Shown: one piece after another, positions 50,001-60,516 of the stretch
How the letters are laid out: each line of letters starts with the position of its first letter
Numbering within the stretch: the first letter of the stretch is position 1
Assembly: GCF_050947335.1 (NCBI RefSeq)
Contig: NC_134985.1
Location: forward strand, 20,203,190-20,267,189
Length of the DNA stretch: 64,000 nt
Origin: Megachile rotundata
Taxonomy: Eukaryota; Arthropoda; Insecta; Hymenoptera; Megachilidae
Direction: 5' to 3'
Translations under genes and position numbers: made by a program
The notes under the pieces: model-generated
Told to the model about the DNA's origin: nothing
Seen by the model: only the letters and a program-made list of their open reading frames with translations
The model's database searches: none

Positions 50001-52554
50001 CGTTGCAACTAAAATTCATTTCAACTGGAATTCATTTCAACTTTCGTTATTATCACTAAAATTGTCGAATTATCAGTAAAATTCTAAACGGTTCATTACT
50101 TTAATTATTAACACGTTCTAGTTGGACATAAAAATTATAACAAACAGTTAGGTAAAAAATCCTAACAAACAATTTAATCATGATGCATAAATGCCTTCGT
50201 TTGGCTAAAAATTTGATTGCAAAATTATTTAAAATAATTTTCAGTGCAAACAAATTTTATCCTAGGTTTGTTATTTATACTCGAAATTTGTGTTTCTTCG
50301 ATCGTGTCACCGTGTTAGAATTGTTCTGAATGTTCATATACGTACAAATCCCTTCTCTCAAGGTGTTAATAGTCTCCTGTTCGATAAAGTGTTAGTTGAA
50401 GCGATTCGAAGCTCCTCTAACACCATAAATTTTCCCGTTAATTATTGAACCTCGTAACACCGATCACGGAGCTGTCGTAACTCGTTATCTTGTTAGATTA
50501 CTTACCCATCGAATTGTGTTTGGACGTGCCGAGAAACAGATAAACTAAAACGGGAAAGAAGGCCATGTAGATCCCGACGATCGGTGGGACGTTGCCCAGT
50601 ATAGCGTACGCCAGTCCTGAAGATAAATTAATTATTTATCGACAGAACAACTTTGCCATTATTACCAAAAATTATGGTACAATAAAACAATTATGGAAAC
50701 TTAAATTCAAAATTCAAAAATTTAAATTTAGGATTCAAATTCAGGATTCAAAAATTCAAATTTAGCATTGAAATTTGGGATTCAAAAATTCAAATTCAGG
50801 ATTCAAATTCAGGATTCAAAAATTCAAATTCAGGATTCAAATTTAGGATTCAAAAATTCAAATTCAGGATTCAAATTCAGGATTCAAAAATTCAAATGCA
50901 GGATTCAAATTTAGGATTCAAAAATTCAAATTCAGCATTCAAATTCAGGATTCAAAAATTCAAATTCAGGATTCAAATTTAGGATTAAAAAGTTCAAATT
51001 CAGGGTTCAAATTTTGCATTTAAAAAATTCAGTATTTTTACTGTTATCAAGGTATTAGAAATTAGAAATGAAATAATTTTAGATAAAAGAAATGATGGGT
51101 ATTCTTGGCAGCAATTATCGATAAACGATTGTACCTTGAGGGATATGCATCACTGCGACGGTGATTCCAGCAACGATGTCTCCAAAGATGTCGTGCTTCC
51201 AATTATACGCCGACAGCCAACCGATTAAAGGTATCGATTGTTTCACAGCATTCAGCAACCGGAATTTCTGACACCTCGAAGATATGTGCTGAAAAACTAC
51301 GTTGATCGAACATTATGACAATCGTGACTGATGATTCTTTTCTGACGTGATTTTATCGTCAGAAGCGATCGACAAGAGAATACAGTTTCTGTGACTTGCT
51401 TTTTTTCTTCAAATTGTGTCGACTTAATCGATGATCATGTGACCTTTCATTCTTTGATCTTTGGAGACTTTTGAGGATTTAAAAATTTGGGGAGTTTAGG
51501 ATTTAGAGATGTGGATGTGGGGAGGAAGACACTCAGGTGTTTGGGAAATTGGGGCTTTAGAAACTTGGGGACGTAAGAATTTGGGGATTTGACGACATTG
51601 GATGATTTGAATTATAGGGATTTGACGATACTGGGTCATAGGATTTGGAGGTCTAACGAGGTTGGATTATTGAAATTTGGAGATCTGACGATATTGGGTT
51701 ATTGAAATTTGGGGGTCTGACGATATTGGATCACAGGATTTAGGATCTGACGATATTGGGGCATAGGATTTGGGATTTGACGACATTGGGGCATAGGATT
51801 TGGGATTTGACGACATTGGGGCATAGGAATTTTGGGGATATGACGATACTAGGTCATAGTATTTGGGGATCTATTGAGATTGGGTCATTGAACTTGAGGA
51901 TCTAACGACATTGGATCATATGAATTTTGTTATTTGACGACACTGGAACATATGAATTGTGTGATCTGACTGAAACATATGAATTTTGTGATCTGACGAC
52001 ATTGAGTCATAAGATTTGATATCTGACATGACTAGGTCATAGCATTTTGTGTTCTAACAAGACTGGATCATTGAACTTGAGTATCTGATGATACTGGATC
52101 ATAGGACTTGAAAATCTGACGACATTATGTCACAGGATTTGAGGATCTGCTTAGTTCGTATGAATTTTAAAGACTTTACGACATTGGGTCACTAGTTTGG
52201 AAACATAAGTACTTGTTGACTTTATGATTCGTAATGTCTGAGACATAGAGAGCCTACAATTTAGGAATTATAAAATGTGAGGATCTTTTGATTTGGAAAC
52301 CTTGCAATCTCATAAAACAAAGCCTACATTGCACCACAGTATACCAACACCTTAATGTACTCAACCAAAATGTTCATAAAAAAAACTGTCCCTCAAAAAT
52401 AACCAAATACATATCACACTTGCGAGTTTCATCAAAGATCTCACATAAAACGCTTACTCGTTTCGCTGGGCTTCGTGTATTTATACAAGTGATTAAGCTC
52501 GTCCTGCTGGTAGACCGGTCGCCTGACCAGCAACTCCGGGTTGCTCGTCGACAT
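41086..52554 (-). CDS. SLC26-family anion transporter (SulP + STAS), 13 exons (660 aa)
   Basis: Exons in translation order are 52458-52554, 51135-51296, 50506-50616, 49509-49681, 48021-48188, 44260-44361, 44051-44184, 43493-43655, 43164-43340, 42469-42741, 42230-42379, 41343-41469 and 41086-41231. They sum to 1983 bp with every phase in agreement. SLC26 proteins exchange sulfate, chloride, bicarbonate or related anions across membranes. Hallmarks are IPQGLAYAILGNVPPIVGIY (about 84-103), FLGTSKHNSMGTFAL, SGFTTSAAVHVFTSQ (202-216), GSFFSCMPFTASLSRSLIQQ and GLLVGIFF, then a STAS domain (about 520-650) with VPGIKIFHY and LVLDLSALTHMDLAGATTL. The sequence resembles the SLC26A5/A6 (prestin-type) branch more than SLC26A11, by eye. 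NAT and NES glycosylation sequons lie in an exon 4 loop. The ATG follows an apparent acceptor (TTTCGCAG at about 52571-52578 on the minus strand), so a further 5' untranslated exon is likely. Confidence 0.93.
41510..42130. repeat. G-rich 15-16 bp array in SLC26 intron 11
   Basis: GGGATATGTGGGATTT and GGGGATGTGAGGAGTT units are of the same class as at 30.8-31.7 kb. They lie between exon 12 (ending 41469) and exon 11 (starting 42230). G-runs are on the plus strand, so the pre-mRNA carries the C-rich version. Confidence 0.94.
42785..43085. repeat. 36-bp AT repeat in SLC26 intron 9
   Basis: About eight copies of a 36-bp unit joining TAACAAAATGTATATG and TAACAAAATTATGTATAATG are present. Tyr/Ile/Thr/His-rich minus-strand frames are artefacts. 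Confidence 0.93.
44575..45160. repeat. C-rich 15-16 bp array in SLC26 intron 5, block 1
   Basis: CCCCAATTCCCACATT units (44600-44890) fade into CCCCAAATCCTCACAC variants. The G-rich strand is the transcribed-sense strand of the SLC26 gene, so its pre-mRNA carries GGAATTGGGGAATGTG repeats. Confidence 0.95.
45161..46235. other. SLC26 intron 5, no exon recognised
   Basis: Single-copy-looking intron sequence. Opposing short frames at 45292-45597 have no SLC26 similarity and no splice context. Confidence 0.5.
46240..47075. repeat. C-rich 15-bp array in SLC26 intron 5, block 2
   Basis: The main unit, CCAATTCCATCATTC, is the reverse complement of the GAATGATGGAATTGG unit at 34.2-34.8 kb. It passes into CCCAAATTCCTACACC and then CCCCAAATCCCTAAAT words. 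The 201-codon plus-strand frame is an artefact. Confidence 0.95.
48420..49240. repeat. C-rich 16-bp array in SLC26 intron 4
   Basis: The most regular stretch (48630-48990) is CCCCAATTCCCACATT. The left part has CCAATTCCATAATT, and the right part has CAAATCCTCACA and CAATTTCTCACA variants. Frames of up to 176 codons on the minus strand are artefacts. Confidence 0.95.
50690..51040. repeat. 34-bp repeat in SLC26 intron 2
   Basis: About nine to ten copies of a unit combining GGATTCAAATTCAGGATTC and AAAAATTCAAATTCA lie between exon 3 (ends 50616) and exon 2 (starts 51135). Confidence 0.92.
51470..52210. repeat. degenerate repeat of about 31 bp in SLC26 intron 1
   Basis: Units of the form GATTTGACGACATTGGGGCA plus TAGGATTTGG occur, best preserved at 51760-51840, with many diverged copies on either side (for example GATCTGACGATATTGGGTCA). 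Confidence 0.88.
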
Positions 52555-52579
52555 GTCGTCGCTGAGATAGTCTGCGAAA

Positions 52580-55500
52580 CAAATTACAAGGTGCCGTTGA
52601 TCGATCTGCCACGAGAATTTCAAGCTTCATCTATCGCACGCAAAACTTGAACCGATTGTTCGGCGCAAACAACGCACGATCACCGGACAACAGTTCGGAA
52701 GTTTATGTCGAATAAAAGAGCAAGTTTATCGCACGGTGGTGGACGATTACGGGCAATTGCGTAAACTTAACGCAATTATGTGTTACGTGCTCTAACACGG
52801 AGAATGTTAGAGCACGTGTTTAAGACTGACGAGAAAAACGAGTTTTCCACTTTCGAACGGCCTTCCCTCCACCGCGTAGACAATTCTCCAATCTTGACAC
52901 GAGTCATTAAATCTTGATTATTGATCGGCCAATCGCACGTGATAAGGTGGCTGCCTTTTGAGGTCTTTCTTTATGGATTTTGCAATTTTATCTTGTGTTC
53001 ACATTGCGAGGATTTCAGTTTTTATGAAGCGGAGGTAAATTGAGATGTTGAGGTAAACTATTTAAAGGTCTGCTTTTTAGTCAAAATTTCTTTGGAGATT
53101 TGACGACATTGAATTTGAGGAATCAGTACTTTTGATAAGCATAAAGCTATTTTGTATGTTGCAGAAGTTTGCATGTGTTCATCGAGTGATTTATTTCGTA
53201 ATAAGATCGATTCTTATCAAACAAAGACAGCAAGTTCTGTCGACACTGCTCGAACAATAATTCAAACTTTCATTTCTTGAAAATGTTTCAAGTTTTGTTA
53301 AGATGGAAATACTTCAATTTACTAATCAATATCTTTTGCATAAATTATTGGAGAAGTTTGTGTGTAAAAGTATGAGGGTAAACTATTAAAAAAATTATCA
53401 ATATACGAAACGTTTATCGAAAGCTTTATACAGGTCGTCTCAAAAAATGTACTCATGGCTATCGACTTTGATCAAGATGCTTATAGAAATATTTGCAGGT
53501 GTTAGATAAAGTAAAAGGCAATGAATTGAGTAGATTATTCTTTTAAAGAGCAAGTACATCTCCCAATACTTCGACTTTCATAAATATATTATGAATTATT
53601 AATCTTGTTGATAATTTCAATAATTCTTCAAGAAATTCTACAGAGAAATTTCTTCAAAAATTCTTTAATAATTTTACACAATAATTTCTTTAAAAATTTT
53701 TCAATAATTCTGCACAAGAGCTTCATAAAATAATAAAGGCACTTCCAATAAGGGAATAAATTTTGTAATAATATATGTAATTTTGTTACAGTTCAAACAA
53801 TATTTCTTAAACCTTCACACATCGGTTCCTTTTCTCCTGTTTAGAGGTTTAAGTCTAATTTGAGTGTAGGGACGTTTCGAAGATCTGGGTCACGATTGAC
53901 CCGGCATCACCGGGTTAATACGTTCGAGTACCACAGTGAAAATAGACTCGTGCAATGAGACACTTAATAATAACAGCTATTAAAGATACGACGATTCAAT
54001 TTGTCAATTGAAACTTTCAATTTGTTACTTTACTTCGATAGTAATGTTGTTAATACGCATTTGTATCTTACTCTGTGTTCATTCGATTAAATTTTGTAGT
54101 GCTTACCAATAATTTAAGAGATGTTAATTGCATATATGTAATCGGTGTTATTTATAAACCTTGAACTTGTTGCATCAGTTTGTAATTCTGTTTTTCCAGT
54201 TGTTTGATTTAATTATTGCGACGGTCACAGGTGCAGAATAATGGACTTTGGCGTCACTGGTGACGGATAGTAAAAGTTTTAAATTTGAAATATTATTCCT
54301 TGTAAAGTCTTCTACTTAAAATGTAATGATTGACTTTTTACTATGAGTCTATATGACATTTTTATGTTTCGCTTATTTTAATCTTTGTGGACCAAGAGAT
54401 TGCAGTTGAATATTTAGGTTAGGTCAGAATGAAACATCCATTAAAATATGATGATACAAATATCTCTATTAAAAGAAATTTTAATTTCCATATAAATTAT
54501 ATAAAAGTTAAGTTTATTCAAGTACCAAGTTTATTTAAAACCAGAAGAATTATATTGTAATTAATAGTGAACATAAAATTTTGTAGATTAAGGAAATTGT
54601 GTATTTAGGTTATGTACGTGTGAATTCAGAAACATTCCTCTATTAAAGGCAATTGTAATTTGCATTTACGTCATGTATTAATTTCGTATGATAAATGGCA
54701 TGTTTAAATTTGAAAACAGCATTGTAGTACTCTGCATAATTGCAAGTATAGTGCATTCTATATATATCTCTTCCCACCACAACGCGTTAACACGTTAACT
54801 GCCAGAAGCCATCGGTGACCTGATCACAAATATAATTTAATCGAATAATTGTGAAAAGAATTATTTCAAAAGAAACAATATAATTGATTTAAAAAATGTA
54901 ATAATAAAATTGATTTATAAAATTGATTTATAAAATTGATTTATAAAATTGATTTATAAAATTGATTTATAAAATTGATTTATAAAATTGATTTATAAAA
55001 TGAAACAATACAATTGATTTATCAAATTGATCTATAAAATTGATCTATAAAATTGATTTATAAAACTGATTTGTTTAGCATGATTATCACCATTGATAAA
55101 ATTTAATTCCACTGAATTTGATCAAATTTAACTTGAAAGTCAATTGCGATGATCGAGAACAATTATCTCAAATCTTTCCACACCTTTCATTACAAATATT
55201 GAACCATCTCATGTCTTCCCAAAGTGTTTGCAAAATTTTTCAAACTAAACAATCTCTCCTTGCGTCAATTTTTCAAGTCAAAAATGTCTACCACAGTTTC
55301 CAAAATAAATTCAAAAGTAACACAATATACAATGTTGTACAAGAAATGAATTCCAAAGTAGCACAACCTATATGTTGTTCATGAAACGAATTACAAAGTA
55401 CCACATACGATAAACCTTGACTTTGATTTGATTCACAACAATCGACGTGTCTCGATAGTTACACCCATCCATTTTCACTGCGGAATTAATCCGAACACTG

Positions 55501-56095
55501 TGACCCGAGAGAACATCCAAAGGGTGACATGAAAATTCATAGAAACCTGACATCATGACGACTCGAGTTCCGCTGCGACACACACTAGAAAATGAACGCG
55601 AGTAAGCAGCGAGCCGCACGCTCGCGAGTTCCGACGAGTTCTAGCGATAAAAGTAGGAAGATCGTGCGAGGATCGTAGTCGCAAAACGATAAACGCCTGC
55701 AGCGACTATCGGTTACTAACGAATCTTCCACGACAGCGAAATCGACTGTTCGCATTTTCCATTGGAATGCAGTCACGTGCCACAGCTGCCAAATAAAACA
55801 TCTGAAAATGCGAACGATCTCGGAGGCTGATATAACCATCGATTAATTGTGCTGATGTAATGTGTCGACGGCAGAACTCGTTAATTAAATGATTTGCCTC
55901 GGGCAATGGTAAACGAAAGCGTTTCGTTGATGTTCGCAAGGTCTTTAATTTGTGTGGATTTGAGAAGTTGAGTTTTGGGGAGTGGACTGTGGAGATTTGA
56001 GATTGTGAAGTGTTTAGTGTAATTCGATTTTTATCTAAAGTTTGATCGATGTTGGGGGATTCAGTTAGAGGAGATTTCATTTGGAGGAGATTTTT
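52580..56095. other. upstream region of SLC26, no coding exon recognised
   Basis: AT-rich with no frame of note. The 5' untranslated exon(s) and promoter of SLC26 should lie here. The GC-richer patch at about 55440-55780 is the most plausible place, but no donor could be assigned. Short frames at 55118-55839 show no domain. Confidence 0.4.
54905..55075. repeat. 13-bp AT repeat (TTGATTTATAAAA)
   Basis: About twelve copies of the 13-bp word TTGATTTATAAAA are present, with one interruption at about 55000-55010. Confidence 0.93.
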
Positions 56096-56099
56096 AATT

Positions 56100-56910
56100 T
56101 CATATTCCTCGATTCCTACATTCATCAATTTTACATTCGCCAATTCCACATTCATCAATTTTACATTCCCCAATTCCACATTTCCCAATTCCACATTTCA
56201 CAATTCCCACATTCCCCAATTCCCATATTCCCCAATTCCCATATTCCCCAATTTCCATATTCCCCAATTCCACATTCCCCAATTCCCACGTTCCCCAATT
56301 CCCATATTCCCCAATTCCCACATTCCCCAATTCCCATATTCTCCAATTCCACATTCCCCAATTCCCACATTCCCCAATTCCCACATTCCCCAATTTCTAA
56401 ATTTCCCAATTTCCATATCCCCCAATTCCTAAATCCCCCAATTCCCATATTCCCCAATTCCACACTCCCCAATTCCCACGTTCTCCAATTCCACATTCCC
56501 CAATTCCCACATTCCCCAATTTCCAAATCCCCCAATTCCCAAATCCCCCAATTCCCAAATCCCCCAATTCCCAAATCCTCCAGTTCCCACATTTCCCAAT
56601 TCCACATTCCCCAATTCCCACATTCCCCAATTCCCACATTCCCCAATTCCCACATTCCCCAATTCCCACATTCCCCAATTTCCAAATTTCCCAATTCCCA
56701 TATCCCCCAATTCCTAAATCCCCCAATTCCCAAATCTCCAATTCCCAAATCCCCAATTCCCAAATCCCCAATTCCCAAATCCCCAATTCCCAAATCCCCA
56801 ATTCCAAAATTCCCCAATTCCCAAATCCCCAATTTCCAAATTTCCCACCTCCCAAATCCCCCAATTTCCAAATTCCCAAATTTCCAACTCCCCAAATTTC
56901 CAAACAAAGA
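56100..56910. repeat. C-rich 15-16 bp array
   Basis: CCCCAATTCCCACATT units dominate the left and centre, and CCCCCAATTCCCAAAT and CCCCAATTCCCAAAT units the right (56520-56860). The latter are the reverse complement of the G-quadruplex-type unit at 22-24 kb. All long frames on both strands are artefacts. Confidence 0.95.
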
Positions 56911-58600
56911 TCTCTCGATTACTATGAAATTAAATTCGTCGAACTTTCATTTACAATCCGACTTATTCAACGAGTATCTTAACGATTGATCGACGCGTAC
57001 ACAGTATCGGTAGACCAAGACGTCAGTGATAAGTCACGTTATGAAATGTTTGATTGCATTTTTTCTTAAGTCCTTCCTTTGCTACTACATTCCTCTGTCA
57101 TTAATCTGATGTCTCAACGGAATGTCGACACCTTTGAATGTTTGACCTTTGTGGCAGAAATTGAGACACTTTATGATTGCAATTATTTTCATTTAATGAA
57201 TTAATGTTTCAATTTTATGTTTTATTTAATATTTTACGAGGAATAATTCATCGAATAATCCAACGTTTGATCACCTAACAATTTTCCAACATTTTTGAAT
57301 CGAAATTTAAAATTCACATAATACTCAATTTCCATTTTATGTAAATTTCCCTCTGTTCTTCAGTCTCCCTCCATTTTCCTTGTTCTTCAGCTAATGAATC
57401 ATTATGTTTTGCTGCCAATGTGACATAGTCACATGCCTAGCGTTGTTAAGAATTCAACTAACGAACACGATAACGCGAACGCAAAATATGACGTCGATAG
57501 TGTTTGAAAGCGGGTCGATTCCGATAAACGCGGCTATGGAAAAAATTATAGAAACAGAGTGGAACTTTCGACTTATTTGTCTGAAGTTTATTACAGAATT
57601 CGGGTGCTTACCAAGGATTTAATGAACCAGGGCTATACTTAATTCCGGTCGTATTTATTTATTAAGAAGGTGAACTGTTAATCTTAATCAGCTGACTGAG
57701 AGCGAGATAATAATGTTAAATACAAATTCTGTCGATAAACTTTCTTTGTGAAGGTATATTCAATAAGAGCAATAAACTTGATCTTGAAGAGCTAATTCAT
57801 GAAGTAATTTATCAACCTTGTTACTTTGTAAAATGAACATTAATTTGTTACTTCAAAAAGTGAATATTAATTTGTTACTTTAAAAACGACCATCAATTTG
57901 TTACTTCAAAAAGTGAACATTAATTTGTCACTTTAAAAACGAACATAAATTTATTATTCCAAAAAGTGAACAATCGACACTAAGCAGCACAAACTTGAAT
58001 ACAAATACATTATATTTATTTAGTCATTTCAGATCACAAATTATAAATAAATAATTTGAAAGTGGTTCTTAACACATTTGCACATATGAACGTCTTCAAA
58101 CAAAACTCTTTTCAAAATTTAAATGAAGTTTCCAAAATTGAAAGAAAGACCTATTAAGTATCTAAATGTAACTACAACACAAATTCACTAAGCCGTTATC
58201 GCATTATCAAATTCACTAATTATAACACGATGGAATTTACGATGGAAATTTAACGAACCACGTGTGGCTCGAACAAATCCAAAGTTGAAATCGCGAACAC
58301 GAGAGGAATGATACTGATCAAGAATCGGTAGGACCTATCTGCGTTACACAGAAGTTTCTATTGACTTTGCTAGCGTTTCTCTGTTTGATTCTTAAAAAAG
58401 ACATTATAATTAATCCGTGTCGACATTGTTTTCAAACACGTGGAATTTCGTGAAAACGTCGCGTTGTTTAGCGATTGATTTATGAACGCTATTATCTGGT
58501 TTATCAGAGAGGAAATAACGACTGTGGTTTTGTCTTCGAACTGCCAAGTCCACTTTTCAGCTTCCATATTTTTGTTTTATCCTCCTTTTTTACATCGATT
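56911..58600. other. intergenic, no gene recognised
   Basis: AT-rich. At about 57830-57965 there are four to five copies of a roughly 31-bp unit (GTTACTTCAAAAAGTGAACA plus TTAATTT). Short frames at 57404-57622 and 58370-58567 have no features. Confidence 0.5.
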
Positions 58601-58602
58601 CG

Positions 58603-58665
58603 TTAACCTTCTTCATTACTAGTAACCATAAGGCAATTTATAAATGGAACACTTTCAGAGATAAA
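58603..58665 (-). pseudogene. possible decayed esterase exon fragment
   Basis: Read on the minus strand this translates to FISESVPFINCLMVTSNEEG and then stops. It aligns without gaps to the intact esterase stretch FFSGPIDLTQRLLARSNEEH (exon 62266-62413), sharing F, S, L and SNEE. The match is short and mostly local, so it may be chance, but its position next to a better remnant across the array supports decay of a tandem copy. Confidence 0.35.
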
Positions 58666-58739
58666 CTGAACGTAACACAAGTTTTTGTTTGTACATCTTG
58701 GATATTTTTCTTGTATAAACATCGTGTGGGAATCTAACA

Positions 58740-59850
58740 TGTGATAATTTAGCGTATAGTACCTTAATGGGTGGTAGTCTAACAGTCTAACGTGTCGAAA
58801 TCCATCGTGTGGTAATCTAACGAGTGGTAATCCAACGCGTAGTAATCTAACGCGTAGAAATCTAACGAGTGGTAATCTATCGTATACCACCTTAACGGGT
58901 GGTAATCTGGCGCGTCGAAATCTATCATGTCGTGACTTAACGGGTGGTAATCCATCGCATGGCAATCTAACGCGTGGATATCTAACGCGAGGTAAAGTAA
59001 TGCGTGGTAATCTAGCGCGTGGATATCTAACGCGTAGTAAAGTAACGCGTGGTAATCTAACGCGTGAATATCTAACGCGTGGTAATCTAACGCGTAAAAA
59101 TTTAACGAGTGGCAATCTAACGCGTCGAAATCCATCGTGTGGTAATCTAACGAGTGGTAATCCAACGCGTAGTAATCTAACGCGTAGAAATCTAACGAGT
59201 GGTAATCTATCGTATACCACCTTAACGGGTGGTAATCTGGCGCGTCGAAATCCATCATGTCGTGACTTAACGGGTGGTAATCCAACGCGTGCAATTTAAC
59301 GCGTGGATATCTAACGCGAGGTAAAGTAATGCGTGGTAATCTAGCGCGTGGATATCTAACGCGTAGTAAAGTAACGCGTGAATATCTAACGCGTGGTAGT
59401 CTAACGCGTGGATATCTAACGCGTAAAAATTTAACGAGTGGCAATCTAACGCGTCGAAATCCATCGTGTGGTAATCTAACGGGGGGTAATCTAACGCGTG
59501 GATGTCTAACGCGTAGAAATCTAACGAGTGGTAATCTATCGTATACCACCTTAACGGGTGGTAATCTGGCGCGTCGAAATCCATCATGTCGTGACTTAAC
59601 GGGTGGTAATCCAACGCGTGGCAATCTAACGCGTGGATATCTAACGCGAGGTAAAGTAATGCGTGGTAATCTAGCGCGTGGATATCTAACGCGTGGTAAT
59701 CTAACGCGTGGATATCTAACGCGTAAAAATTTAACGAGTGGCAATCTAACGCGTCGAAATCCATCGTGTGGTAATCTAACGGGTGGTAATCCAACGCGTA
59801 GTAATCTAACGCGTAGATATCCAACGCGCAGTAACCTAACATTTTGCAAA
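58740..59850. repeat. CpG-rich 15-bp array (TAACGCGTGGTAATC) with ~330-bp higher-order unit
   Basis: About 74 units of 15 bp occur, many with ACGCGT. A distinctive block containing CGTATACCACCTTAACGGGT starts at 58881, 59211 and 59540, so a roughly 330-bp (22-unit) higher-order repeat is present about three times. Frames on both strands (for example 58779-59849) are artefacts. Confidence 0.95.
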
Positions 59851-59859
59851 GTAACTTAC

Positions 59860-59927
59860 CATTCAGTGGATCATTATACATTTTTGTATAAACACTATGT
59901 TCTTTGATTACTTCTCACAAGTTTTCT
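59860..59927 (-). pseudogene. decayed esterase exon end with donor site
   Basis: On the minus strand it ends in KMYNDPLNG followed by GTAAGT. This matches the end of the intact exon at 62266 (KMYDNPLNG followed by GTGAGT). A few bases upstream AGAAGTAATCAAAGAACAT parallels AGGAGTAATGAGGAACAT of the intact exon. The part between is deleted, and the frame is broken by TAG. It is adjacent to the CpG-rich array, just as the intact exon is adjacent to the 61-62 kb array. Confidence 0.6.
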
Positions 59928-60510
59928 ACTACAATTGATTTGCAAATAATGTAAATAGTTAACAGGTAAATAAATAGACACAGTACACATCTACATTATT
60001 ACGAAAGCACAGGTTATTTTTCTCCAGTAAATTGCAATTATAAATGTCATGTACACGCAATACATTCAGCGACTTTCTGCATGTTTCGAAAGAGATTTTC
60101 CTTTTCCTCGTATCGGAGATAATTCCGTGGCAAAGAGCTGCGGCTTACAGCGATAAAATACATGAATCATGTCGATAACATAAAAATTGTAATGGCCATT
60201 TGCATGGATGTTTCTTTCGAAATGTACCATAACTATCTTCATTAAACAATACACTAATTTCTTATTATTAACTAATAACTCTTTAAACATACTACAACGA
60301 AAGGGTTAAATAAAACAGAACTCAAATCATGTAAATATATTTCGTAGTCAAAATCGAGCTACAAAAAATTCACAAATATTTGCAGGTAGGTTTAACCAGT
60401 ATCATTTATTCAACGATTGTACAGACTGCTTCAGTTCTCCCGTACTGTTTGCCATTATTTATCAGTCGAGATAAAATTCACGGAACTCGTCATCGTAAAA
60501 TGTGCTGACA
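59928..60510. other. esterase 3' flank
   Basis: No gene. AATAAA on the minus strand at 60405-60410 is a plausible polyadenylation signal about 107 bp past the esterase stop. Confidence 0.5.
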
Positions 60511-60516
60511 GAAAGA

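Noticed and set aside
58779..59849. 356-codon Arg/Leu/Val/Pro and Asp/Tyr/His-rich minus-strand frame
   Set aside because: It translates the 15-bp array, and other long frames across the array exist for the same reason.
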